Assembly: GCA_001802125.1 (NCBI GenBank)
Contig: MGZK01000004.1
Span: 16,130 to 80,129, forward strand
DNA from: Geobacteraceae bacterium GWC2_55_20
GTDB taxonomy: Bacteria; Desulfobacterota; Desulfuromonadia; Geobacterales; Pseudopelobacteraceae
Length of the DNA stretch: 64,000 nucleotides
Direction: 5' to 3'
The notes beneath the pieces were generated by a model that saw only the letters and a list, made by a program, of their open reading frames with translations, was not told the origin of the DNA and made no database searches. A program made the position numbers and the translations under genes. This document shows positions 47,405-56,690 of this stretch, one piece after another (the stretch's first letter is position 1; the number at the start of each line of letters is the position of its first letter).

Positions 47405-50400
47405 ATGCTTTTCTATCGTTCGGTTTATATTTACCTGGCCATCCTGGCACTGGTGTTGGTTGGATCAGTTGGAAATGCCATTTCCAGCACACCGGATACA
47501 ATCGAAACGGTGGCAAGCTTGTCGCCCACGGTGCCCACCGGTGTGGCAACCGATTCCAGTGGAAATATCTACATTGCCGATACCGGGGGCAACAGGGTCA
47601 TCATGGCGACCGCCGCCGGCGCCGCCACCTTGACTGTCGGTACCGGAACAGCCGGATTCACACCCACAACCGGTTACTCCGGCCTGAATACAACCCTTGC
47701 GGACACAACCGTCCAGTTGAATGCTCCGTCCGGAGTAGCAGTTGACGCGAATGGCAACGTATATATCGCGGATACCGGCAATCACCGTATCCACATGATA
47801 GTTGCCGACACGACTACAAAACTGATTACAACTGCAAGCAGGATAATTACCATCGCTGGCAGCGGTATTGCCGGGTTTTCAGGCGATGGCGCGCTTTCGA
47901 ATATTGCCAGTCTGAACAGTCCGACAGGAGTGGCGATTGACGCAACCGGCAATGTTTTCATTGCCGATAACGGCAACTACCGTATCAGGAAGGCGCTTGC
48001 GGTTAAAATTGCCACTACCGGTGTTGTTACATACGGCACGATCAGTACCATTGCCGGAGACGGCAAGGCAACCACCCTGACCGCCTACGGCATAGCCATT
48101 GCCCCCGCCCCTGCCGGAGACCTGTATATTGCGGATTCCGGCAACAACCGCATTGTCAAGCTGGTTGCCAAAAGCGGAGCCCTCGTTGCCCCGGTTACTT
48201 CCGTAACCATAGCCGGAAGCGGAACCGCCGGGTTCTTCGGAGACGGAGGACTGGCTACGCTTGCCCAGTTCAATCAACCGAGTGGTGTTGCCACGGACGG
48301 CAAGGACCTTTATATTGCGGACACGATGAATAACTGTGTCAGGAAGGTATCCCTGACCACCGGAGTCATTTCCACCCGGACCGGCAGTGCTGCTCAGAAT
48401 GCTGCCGTGGTCCCGGTTGCGCCGGTCCCTTCTCTCTCGTATCCAATGGGAATAGGGATCAACTCTGCAGGAACAGTGTACATTGCCGACAGCGGCAATG
48501 ACCTGATTGACCAGGTGTTTGCCAGCGTTTCGGCCATTACCACCGCTTCTCCACCAGGCGGCACCTATTCCACATCCCAATCCGTTACCCTGACAGCCAG
48601 CAAGGCAGCCAACATCAGCTACAAAATCAATAACGGCGCCGCGACCCCCTACACCGGACCCATTACAATTTCGGGACCGGCAACAACGACACTCACTTAC
48701 ACATCGCTTGATGTGGCCAATCATCAGGAAGCCACAAACATAGCTACCTACGTTTTTGATACGGCCGCGCCAACAACGTCGGCCACTATCAACGCCACAC
48801 CTGTCAACGGGGTATTTTATTCCGCCCAATCGGCACTGACAGTCACCTTGACCTCCAACACTCCAACATCGACAATTTACTACACCACCACGGGAACCGC
48901 CCCGGCCGCGGTCGTTACCAACAAATACACTGCGCCATTTAACATTCCCGTAACAAGCGCGCTGACCACGGTTAATGTGCAGTTCTTTGCGGTGGATGCC
49001 GTCGGGAACAAAGAGGTGCTCCAGTCACAAAAATACACCATCGTGGCAATCAACACGACAGCGTCGCCAGCAGGAGGCTCGTACCGAAGCGCACAAGTTG
49101 TAACCCTGGCCTCCAATGATCCCTCCGCAATTATCTACTATACGACGAATGGCACGGATCCCACGATAGCTTCAACCCAGTACAATCCGGCCCTCCACAT
49201 CAACATTGCAGCAAGCACAACCCTGAAATTCCGTGCAAAGGACGCCAACAACAACCTGGAACAGACCAAAACACAAATCTACACGATTGACAGCGTTGCG
49301 CCCACCACCACCGCATCGCCAACCGGAGCATCTTTTGCCACACCACAGACGGTAACACTTACACCGGACGACCTGAACTCAACCATCTACTACACCACGA
49401 CCGGTATTGCACCGACGACCTCTTCGACAAAATACACTGTGCCGATAACCATCAGCAAAACAACTACACTGATGTATTTTGCAATCGATCCGGCCGGCAA
49501 TAAAGAGGTGGAAAGAACTCAAATATACACGATCGATGCCGTGGCGCCGGTGACTACCGCTTCCATTCAAGGAGGAACTTACTCCTCCATTCAATCGGTG
49601 GAACTGGTCAGTGATGACCCAAAGGCGACTATTTACTACACCACTGACGGCTTGGCCCCGACAACATCATCCACCAAATATACAGTGCCTATTTCTATCA
49701 GCAGTACTACAAAACTCCAGTACTTTGCAGTTGATACGGCCGGTAATATAGAGTCGATCAAAGAGCAGAGCTACACCATTGTAACCCTGACAACTACCGC
49801 ATCGCCCAAAGGTGGAATATTTACGACTCAACAAACTGTTGCGCTTTCCGCAAATGGTATCGGAACTACTATATATTTCACGGTTGACGGATCAACTCCA
49901 GTGGTGACAGTTACTAGCCGGTATCCTGAGTTAACAGTCAGTTATGCCGAACCTACACAAGAATATTCTGTGCCAATTGTAATGAATTCAACTACCACGC
50001 TACAATATTTTGCTATTGACGAAAAAGGTGTCATCGAAAGTGTGAAAGCCGAGATATATGTTATAGATTCAGCAAAGCCAACGACCATTGCGACATGCGG
50101 TACTGCTGCCAATACTATAAAACTGACCGCTACCGACGCAGCCGACCTGATGCCTAGAATAAGATATATTGCCAATACAGCTACAAACGGAGGTGCGACA
50201 GCTGCTTACACTCTGGCCGATTACACTGCACAGATCACCTTCGCCAACAACACGATCGTAAAGTTCTTTGCGACAGACGCGGCCGGAAACACCGAATCGA
50301 TCAAGACAGCTTATTGCGCTGATGTGGTGGCTCCCTTGGATACTAATCCGGCCCTGTATCTTGAAACATTGCCGAATGCGGCCATTACTTCAAACGGCAC

Positions 50401-51232
50401 CCTGTTCATCAGAGGAAACGTGGCACCATTTGCAACTGCGACGGTTGATGTTAATGGCACCGTAGTTACTACAAACAGTACCGACGGCAGTTTTTCTCAC
50501 CCATTTACTTTGGTGGTCGGAGCAAATGTTATTACTACCACGGCAGCCGATGGCGTTCCAACTACAACGGACAGCAGAACCATAAACTATATTACGCCTG
50601 GAACCACTCCAACAAACATTACCATTGGAAGCAGCAATGGCGTTATCGGCCATTTCGTGCGAGTACCGATACGCTTTGCAAGCGGGCATCAGGCGGCCGC
50701 GCTGAGTATTGATATCGCCTACGATTCATCTTCTAGCAGGCTTTCCAACCCAAGTGTCGATATAACCGAAGCTGCTGCAGCACTGGGCAAAACTATTAAC
50801 GGGGGAAGCCCCGCTGCGGGAGTTTACCGGATTCTAATCATGGATGATCCTGTGAACACAGATATTCCGTTGCCCCTTCCTGATGGAATTATTGCTTACC
50901 TGTCATTCATGATACCATTTGCTACTACCGCAGGAAGTGAACCACTGGCAGTCATCTCATACTCAGCCACTGATCTGTATGCGGCTGACATGACGGAGAT
51001 GCCGGTATTGCCTGCCATGGACGGCAAGGCCAATGTCGTCTCAAAACCGGGCAACAACATCGGCAGCACAACCGGTGATGCCGCGGCAACCCTCAAGGGT
51101 GTTCAGGATGCGCTTTACATGCTGCTCGATCCGGTTACTCATCCGGTGGATGGTTCGGTGGATCTCAATGCTGACGGAATCGTACAGATCTATGAGCTTC
51201 AGCAGGTTATTAACACATTCATCGGGCTGTAG
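47405..51232 (+). CDS. Large secreted modular protein: NHL propeller, CHB_HEX_C-like repeats, cohesin-like domain, C-terminal dockerin-like motif
   Basis: Signal peptide; NHL repeats (GVAVDANGNVYIADTGNHRI); repeated TTASPxGGxYxxxQxVTLxxxDxxxTIYYTTxGxxPTTSSTKYxxPI; ITIGSSNGVIGHFVRVPIRFASGHQAAALSIDIAYDSSSSRL; VDLNADGIVQIYELQQVINTFIGL. Confidence 0.82.
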   Translation: MLFYRSVYIYLAILALVLVGSVGNAISSTPDTIETVASLSPTVPTGVATDSSGNIYIADTGGNRVIMATAAGAATLTVGTGTAGFTPTTGYSGLNTTLADTTVQLNAPSGVAVDANGNVYIADTGNHRIHMIVADTTTKLITTASRIITIAGSGIAGFSGDGALSNIASLNSPTGVAIDATGNVFIADNGNYRIRKALAVKIATTGVVTYGTISTIAGDGKATTLTAYGIAIAPAPAGDLYIADSGNNRIVKLVAKSGALVAPVTSVTIAGSGTAGFFGDGGLATLAQFNQPSGVATDGKDLYIADTMNNCVRKVSLTTGVISTRTGSAAQNAAVVPVAPVPSLSYPMGIGINSAGTVYIADSGNDLIDQVFASVSAITTASPPGGTYSTSQSVTLTASKAANISYKINNGAATPYTGPITISGPATTTLTYTSLDVANHQEATNIATYVFDTAAPTTSATINATPVNGVFYSAQSALTVTLTSNTPTSTIYYTTTGTAPAAVVTNKYTAPFNIPVTSALTTVNVQFFAVDAVGNKEVLQSQKYTIVAINTTASPAGGSYRSAQVVTLASNDPSAIIYYTTNGTDPTIASTQYNPALHINIAASTTLKFRAKDANNNLEQTKTQIYTIDSVAPTTTASPTGASFATPQTVTLTPDDLNSTIYYTTTGIAPTTSSTKYTVPITISKTTTLMYFAIDPAGNKEVERTQIYTIDAVAPVTTASIQGGTYSSIQSVELVSDDPKATIYYTTDGLAPTTSSTKYTVPISISSTTKLQYFAVDTAGNIESIKEQSYTIVTLTTTASPKGGIFTTQQTVALSANGIGTTIYFTVDGSTPVVTVTSRYPELTVSYAEPTQEYSVPIVMNSTTTLQYFAIDEKGVIESVKAEIYVIDSAKPTTIATCGTAANTIKLTATDAADLMPRIRYIANTATNGGATAAYTLADYTAQITFANNTIVKFFATDAAGNTESIKTAYCADVVAPLDTNPALYLETLPNAAITSNGTLFIRGNVAPFATATVDVNGTVVTTNSTDGSFSHPFTLVVGANVITTTAADGVPTTTDSRTINYITPGTTPTNITIGSSNGVIGHFVRVPIRFASGHQAAALSIDIAYDSSSSRLSNPSVDITEAAAALGKTINGGSPAAGVYRILIMDDPVNTDIPLPLPDGIIAYLSFMIPFATTAGSEPLAVISYSATDLYAADMTEMPVLPAMDGKANVVSKPGNNIGSTTGDAAATLKGVQDALYMLLDPVTHPVDGSVDLNADGIVQIYELQQVINTFIGL

Positions 51233-51251
51233 TAGCTCTTGAAACAATGCG

Positions 51252-51275
51252 TCCTCCGGGGGTAATCCCGGAGGA
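51252..51275. repeat. Stem-loop between the two secreted-protein genes
   Basis: TCCTCCGGG-GGTAAT-CCCGGAGGA, 9-bp perfect arms, no U-tract. Confidence 0.8.
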
Positions 51276-51296
51276 TCTTACAAAGAAAGGAGCAGT

Positions 51297-52280
51297 GTGA
51301 GAATCAACGGAATTGTATACCTTTTGACGTTATTGATTTGCTTTCCGGCGATTGCCGCTCCGACTCTCAACCTTGGCCCGGCCACCGCAAGCGGCACGTC
51401 GGTGTCATTTCCGGTTACGCTTACAAACGTCCAAGGAACTTCCATTTCTGCAATAGAAGCAGATATCATTTTTAACCGTACCTCTGATGTGTTCGCGATT
51501 AAAACGAGCAACGGCTACCCGGTCAGTGCCACTATAGGCGCGGCTGCAGTGGCCGCCGGCAAGCAGATCAGTCAGAGCAGCCCAATGGACGGGATCCTGC
51601 ACATTGTTGTAATAAGTTTTGGAAATACTACTCCGATCCCGGACGGCGTTGTTGCCCAGATTAGTTTTGATATCATTTCGGCAGCCTCCTCAAGTACGGA
51701 ATCATTTGCTATTGTGCCGTCAGCCACTGACCCAACAGGAATTCCAGAAACTATTAGCGGTACCGGCACACCGGCTCCGGCCACCGGGCAACTGGCAGTT
51801 ACCCTAACCGGCAACGGCGTCGGTAGTGTCAATAGCGTCCCTTCCGGAATTGCCTGCATCGGTGGCAGTTGCAGTGCCAATTTTTACCTCGATTCGCTGG
51901 TTACGCTCATGCACGCCGCTTCAACAAGCTCCAGTTTTGTGTCGTGGTCCGGTGATTGCGCGGGAAGTGGCAATTGCGCTGTTTCAATGGGTGTGAATCG
52001 TAGTGCAACAGCTTCTTTTCTTATGAATAATACTGTCAGAGTAGGCGCGATTGACTACGGTACCCTGGTTGAAGCCTATGCCAAAGCTCCCCAAGAATCT
52101 TTAATAAAGGCCGTGGGCGTCACATTTTTTGAAAACCTCGACATGAACCGCGGCATTGCTGTCACTTTTAAAGGCGGTTATGATTCAACCTTTAATAATC
52201 TCGTAGGATACAGCACTATAGATGGGGCATTGACCATCAGCACCGGAAGTTTTACCCCTGACCGACTGATCGTACAATGA
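51297..52280 (+). CDS. Secreted protein with cohesin-like domain and C-terminal repeat-type module
   Basis: GTG start after AAGGAG; signal peptide; APTLNLGPATASGTSVSFPVTLTNVQGTSISAIEADIIFN...; SVNSVPSGIACIGGSCSANFYLDSLVTLMHAASTSSSFVSWSGDCAGSGNCAVSM. Confidence 0.78.
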   Translation: MRINGIVYLLTLLICFPAIAAPTLNLGPATASGTSVSFPVTLTNVQGTSISAIEADIIFNRTSDVFAIKTSNGYPVSATIGAAAVAAGKQISQSSPMDGILHIVVISFGNTTPIPDGVVAQISFDIISAASSSTESFAIVPSATDPTGIPETISGTGTPAPATGQLAVTLTGNGVGSVNSVPSGIACIGGSCSANFYLDSLVTLMHAASTSSSFVSWSGDCAGSGNCAVSMGVNRSATASFLMNNTVRVGAIDYGTLVEAYAKAPQESLIKAVGVTFFENLDMNRGIAVTFKGGYDSTFNNLVGYSTIDGALTISTGSFTPDRLIVQ

Positions 52281-52514
52281 TCTGAAGCTATAAAGCCATG
52301 TAGTCAGGTGTCCGTTTGAAACCGTTGGCATGTCATGGGTCTATGTTCGAAACCGGTTTAAATCACATTACGTTATATCCAATGCCCGCACTTTTTGATA
52401 TAAAGGTGCATTCGACTAATTAAGCAGGCGATTTAGATGGTTGCAAAATAGCGGTTTCCGTTATAGATAGTAGCAGTTTGTTACTTCGATTCATGCAATG
52501 TCGGGAGGAGACAC

Positions 52515-53081
52515 ATGGCCAAGGAAGATCAAGCTCCAGCAGAAGTGGAGGCTGAAGGCGGCGGCAAGAAGAAGATGATCATGATTATCGGCGCAGCCGT
52601 GGTCGTTGCGATAATTCTGGGCGTAGTTGCGTTTATGATGCTTGGCAAGGGCGATAAGAAAACGGCAAAAGAGGGTGACGCAGCCCAGGTTGAAGGGGGT
52701 GGTCACGGCGCAGCTCCGGCGGCGCCAGCCGGCGGCCATGGAGCACCAGCCGCGGGAGGTGCTGCCGCAGGTGGGCCCGCTGCAAACATCTATCCACTGG
52801 AGCCGTTCATAGTCAATATTTACGACGGTCAGGAATTGCGCTATCTCAAGGTAAAGATCGAGCTGGACATGGTTGGTCCGGCCGTCAAGGCCGAGATCGA
52901 GGGCCGGCTTGCACCGATTCGGGACGCGATCCTGGTGCTGTTGAGCGCCAAGACCCTGCAGGATGTTCAGGATGTACAGGGCAAGAATACACTCAAGGAT
53001 GAGATCCTGGGGGCAATTAACAAGCATATCCCGCCTGGCAAGATCGCCAAGGTCTATTTTACTGATTTTGTAGTGCAGTAG
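52515..53081 (+). CDS. fliL: Flagellar basal body-associated protein FliL
   Basis: Single TM, Gly/Ala/His linker, YPLEPFIVNIYDGQELRYLKVKIELDMVGPAVKAEIEGRLAPIRDAILVLLSAKTLQDVQ. Confidence 0.95.
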   Translation: MAKEDQAPAEVEAEGGGKKKMIMIIGAAVVVAIILGVVAFMMLGKGDKKTAKEGDAAQVEGGGHGAAPAAPAGGHGAPAAGGAAAGGPAANIYPLEPFIVNIYDGQELRYLKVKIELDMVGPAVKAEIEGRLAPIRDAILVLLSAKTLQDVQDVQGKNTLKDEILGAINKHIPPGKIAKVYFTDFVVQ

Positions 53082-53089
53082 GTATTGTC

Positions 53090-54079
53090 GTGGCTGCTGC
53101 TGAAAAGATTCTTACAAAAGCCGAAATCGAGGCGCTGCTCAACGCGGTGTTTGACGGTCGCATTGAGCCTGAAAAGGAACTTGCCAAGACCGAAGGCAGT
53201 GTTGTTACCTATGACCTCTTCAATTCGGAGGCTCACAAGGGCTTTGTTCCCAACCTGGATATTATCTATGATAGTTATATCCGTTACAGTCGTGTCACTC
53301 TTTCAAACCGTTTGCGCAAGTCGGTGGAAATAAAGAAAATCGGCGCACGTTCCTACAAATTCGATGATTTCCTGCAAACCCTGCCATCGCCGGTCTGCAT
53401 GGGCATATTTAAAATCGAGCCGCTCAAGGGCGCGGCACTGATATCATTTGACAGTACACTGGTCCTGTCGCTGGTGGACAGCCTGCTGGGGGGCACCGGC
53501 AGCGCAAAAGTCCCGGTTGCCAATCGCATGTTTACTTCAATCGAATTGCGACTGATGGAAAAGATTGTCGGCGATGTGCTACAGGATCTTGAAAAGGCTT
53601 GGGCGCCGTTGTACGCGACCCATATGAACCTGCTGCGGATGGAGATGAACCCGCGTCTCATAAGCATTGTCCCGCCCGAATACCAGATCGTTACCATGTC
53701 GCTCAAACTGCAGATCGAAGACATATCCGGCAATATTATGTTCGCGATTCCCTACATGACCATTGACCCGATCAGGGACAAGCTCAAGGCGGGAATGCAG
53801 TTTGACCTGATGGCGATAGATCCGCAGTGGTCTTCCCGTCTTTCTGCCGAGATCCTGGAAGCGCCGATGGAAACCATTGTCGAGATGGGGAATGCGAGAA
53901 TCACTCTGCGTGAACTTCTGGAACTTGTTCCGGGCGATACGATCATGCTCGACAAGCCCTCATCGGGTGAGATGCTTGTCAAGGTTGAAGGGGTGCCGAA
54001 GTATTTTGGGATACCGGGAATCCGGCACGGCAACAAGGCAATTCAGATCAGCAAGATTTGCAGCAATAGGGGGCAGTAG
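53090..54079 (+). CDS. fliM: Flagellar motor switch protein FliM
   Basis: GTG start; LTKAEIEALLNAVFDG...YSRVTLSNRLRKSVEIKKIGARSYKFDDFLQTLPSPVCMGIFKIEPLKGAALISFD. Confidence 0.96.
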   Translation: MAAAEKILTKAEIEALLNAVFDGRIEPEKELAKTEGSVVTYDLFNSEAHKGFVPNLDIIYDSYIRYSRVTLSNRLRKSVEIKKIGARSYKFDDFLQTLPSPVCMGIFKIEPLKGAALISFDSTLVLSLVDSLLGGTGSAKVPVANRMFTSIELRLMEKIVGDVLQDLEKAWAPLYATHMNLLRMEMNPRLISIVPPEYQIVTMSLKLQIEDISGNIMFAIPYMTIDPIRDKLKAGMQFDLMAIDPQWSSRLSAEILEAPMETIVEMGNARITLRELLELVPGDTIMLDKPSSGEMLVKVEGVPKYFGIPGIRHGNKAIQISKICSNRGQ

Positions 54080-54375
54080 TGAGCAAGCCTGAAAACAATG
54101 AAACGGAACTGGATAAGAAGAACCTCGACTTCATCCTTGATATTCCTCTGCAGGTAACGGTAGAACTGGGACGGACCAAGCTGTTGGTCAAGGACATCCT
54201 GCAGCTTAACCAGGGTGCGGTCGTGGAACTGACCAAACTGGCCGGGGAACCGCTGGATATCTTCGTCAATTCCAAGCTGGTCGCGCGGGGCGAAGCCGTG
54301 GTTGTCAACGAGAAGTTCGGAGTCCGGCTGGTTGATATCGTCAGTCCGAATGAGCGGGTGGAGAAAATACTGTGA
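54079..54375 (+). CDS. fliN: Flagellar motor switch protein FliN
   Basis: LDIPLQVTVELGRTKLLVKDILQLNQGAVVELTKLAGEPLDIFVNSKLVARGEAVVVNEKFGVRLVDIVS. Confidence 0.97.
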   Translation: MSKPENNETELDKKNLDFILDIPLQVTVELGRTKLLVKDILQLNQGAVVELTKLAGEPLDIFVNSKLVARGEAVVVNEKFGVRLVDIVSPNERVEKIL

Positions 54376-54791
54376 AAAGTGCGGCCTCCGCACTCTTTCT
54401 ATTCCTTCCCTCGATTGTGTATGCCGGAGACAGCGCCGGGCACGAATTCAGCTTTCTTGCAAGTTTTCTCCAGATGATCGCAGCTCTTGCGATTGTCATC
54501 GGTCTGATCCTGGTTACCTGGCACTTCTCCGGCAAATTAATGCGGGGCTTGCCGGGAACACACCATCTGTCATCGAAACATATCCGTCTGGTGGAAACCC
54601 GCTATCTGGGTCCCAAAAGAGCCCTGCTGCTGATCGAGGTCGGTGGCGAGTATCTGCTGCTGTCCAGCAGTGATAACCGGCTTAGCCTGATCAAGCAGAT
54701 CGATATGCTGGAAGAAATCGAAGTGATAGAAGAAGAGCGGGAGCAGGGAGCATTTAGCGCGATACTTTCCCGTTTGAGGCAGACCACATGA
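54372..54791 (+). CDS. fliO: Flagellar biosynthetic protein FliO
   Basis: Small TM protein, SSKHIRLVETRYLGPKRALLLIEVGGEYLLLSSSDNRLSLIKQI, between fliN and fliP. Confidence 0.9.
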   Translation: MKSAASALFLFLPSIVYAGDSAGHEFSFLASFLQMIAALAIVIGLILVTWHFSGKLMRGLPGTHHLSSKHIRLVETRYLGPKRALLLIEVGGEYLLLSSSDNRLSLIKQIDMLEEIEVIEEEREQGAFSAILSRLRQTT

Positions 54792-55555
54792 AGACCGGGC
54801 AGACAATAAAAAGATATTTCATGCTTGCGCTGACCGCTCTGCTGGTGCTGGCGGGAGCATTCGCCTATGCCGAGCCCATGCCGATACCGTCGCTGAATAT
54901 AGGTGTCGGCACCGCGACAAAGCCTAATGACGTGGCGGTGACCGTTCAGATCTTCCTGCTGCTGACAATCATGTCCCTGGCGCCCGGACTTCTGATCATG
55001 ACGACCTCCTTTACCCGCATATCGGTGGTGCTTTCATTTCTGCGCACCGCGATGGGTACTCAATCCGCGCCATCCAACCAGGTGATACTTTCGCTTTCGA
55101 TGTTTCTGACGTTTTTCATAATGACCCCGGTCTGGCAGCAGATTAACAAAGAGGCCTACCAGCCCTGGAAGGCCCAGCAGATAACCCAGGAACAGGCCAT
55201 GGAACGGGCAGTAAAGCCGGTCAGAAAATTCATGCTCTCCCAAACCAGGGAAAAGGACCTGGCGCTGTTTGTCAGCCTTTCCAAACTGCCAAGGCCGAAA
55301 AATGCCGAAGAGATCCCGACCCTGACAATCATTCCGGCCTTTATGATCTCCGAATTGCGCACCGCCTTCCAGATCGGATTTCTGATCTATATCCCGTTTA
55401 TCGTGGTGGATATGGTGGTGGCATCGGTGCTGATGTCGATGGGTATGATGATGCTTCCGCCGGTAATGATTTCTTTGCCGTTCAAGATTCTGCTTTTCAC
55501 CCTTGTTGACGGATGGGGCCTGGTGATCGGATCCCTGGTCAACAGTTTCGGCTAG
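54788..55555 (+). CDS. fliP: Flagellar export protein FliP
   Basis: LTIMSLAPGLLIMTTSFTRISVVLSFLRTAMGTQSAPSNQVILSLSMFLTFFIM. Confidence 0.97.
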   Translation: MKTGQTIKRYFMLALTALLVLAGAFAYAEPMPIPSLNIGVGTATKPNDVAVTVQIFLLLTIMSLAPGLLIMTTSFTRISVVLSFLRTAMGTQSAPSNQVILSLSMFLTFFIMTPVWQQINKEAYQPWKAQQITQEQAMERAVKPVRKFMLSQTREKDLALFVSLSKLPRPKNAEEIPTLTIIPAFMISELRTAFQIGFLIYIPFIVVDMVVASVLMSMGMMMLPPVMISLPFKILLFTLVDGWGLVIGSLVNSFG

Positions 55556-55615
55556 ACAACGCCAGACACGGGAAGGCCAGGATATTCAGTTCCTTGTCTT
55601 TGCCAGAGGTATGCC

Positions 55616-55885
55616 ATGACACCCGAATTAGTGGTCCAACTTGCCCGCCGAAGTTTTGAAGCCACCATGCTGCTGGCAGCTCCGTTGCTGATCGCAAGTC
55701 TTGTAATAGGCCTCTTGATAAGCGTCTTCCAGGCGGTAACCTCCATCAACGAGGCCACGCTGGCTTTCGCTCCTAAAATCGTCGCAGTGATGGTTGCCAT
55801 GATCATCTTCTTTCCATGGATGATGAGCTATATGGGCGATTTCACACGAGAAATCTACTCATTTATCGCACTTATGAGGCGTTAG
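55616..55885 (+). CDS. fliQ: Flagellar export protein FliQ
   Basis: MTPELVVQLARRSFEATMLLAAPLLIASLVIGLLISVFQAVTSINEATLAFAPKI. Confidence 0.97.
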   Translation: MTPELVVQLARRSFEATMLLAAPLLIASLVIGLLISVFQAVTSINEATLAFAPKIVAVMVAMIIFFPWMMSYMGDFTREIYSFIALMRR

Positions 55886-55892
55886 CGCTTTC

Positions 55893-56687
55893 ATGTTCCC
55901 GCTGCTCCCCTTTCCGTCTCCCCGCGAAGTCATCTTTTTCATGCTGGTATTAAGCCGTGTCGCCGGTATTTTTGCCGCACTTCCGGTATTCGGAGGAAGA
56001 AGACTGCCGATTCGTATTAAGGTGGTCACGGTTTTTATGATAACGTTGGTGTGTTTTCCAACGCTATCAATTGCAGTCCCGGAAACGCCGACGGATGTTT
56101 TCAGTCTGGGCTTGCTGGCTTTAAGCGAGTTGATGGTCGGACTGACTCTGGCCTTTATTACCCAGATTATTTTTGCCGCGGTCGAGTTCAGCGGCCAGAT
56201 CATCGGCATGCAGATGGGGTTTACGATATCGTCGATAATTGACCCGTCCCAGGGTACTCAGACCCAGATCATGTCGGTGGTTCAGACCCTGTTTGCAACA
56301 CTCATGTTCCTGTCTCTTAATATCCACCACCTATTTATTCGTGCCATCATAGACAGTTTCAGGGTCATACCGCTCGGTGGATGGCATCTGAACGGAGAAC
56401 TGCTGAATTTTTTGATCCAGCGTACCGCCGACATTTTCATCATCGGAATCCGGCTGGCGGCTCCGGTAATGGTGGCACTACTACTTACGACCGTAGCGCT
56501 CGGAATAATGGCGCGTTCCTTTCCGCAGATGAACGTCTTTATGATCAGCATGCCGCTGAATATCGGTTTGGGACTGATAATATTAGGCATGACGCTTACC
56601 ATCTTCTTCCATGTGCTCGAGGTTTCGTTCGGACATCTCAAAGGCCAGATCGATACGCTCTACAGACTTATGGCAAAGGGGGGATGA
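55893..56687 (+). CDS. fliR: Flagellar export protein FliR
   Basis: Multi-TM; FVFSLGLLALSELMVGLTLAFITQIIFAAVEFSGQIIGMQMGFTISSIIDPSQGTQTQIM-type FliR sequence. Confidence 0.95.
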   Translation: MFPLLPFPSPREVIFFMLVLSRVAGIFAALPVFGGRRLPIRIKVVTVFMITLVCFPTLSIAVPETPTDVFSLGLLALSELMVGLTLAFITQIIFAAVEFSGQIIGMQMGFTISSIIDPSQGTQTQIMSVVQTLFATLMFLSLNIHHLFIRAIIDSFRVIPLGGWHLNGELLNFLIQRTADIFIIGIRLAAPVMVALLLTTVALGIMARSFPQMNVFMISMPLNIGLGLIILGMTLTIFFHVLEVSFGHLKGQIDTLYRLMAKGG

Positions 56688-56690
56688 CCT

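Noticed and set aside
47465-48829. Minus-strand Gly/Arg/Cys-rich ORFs
   Set aside because: Shadows of the repetitive NHL region of the 1275-aa protein.
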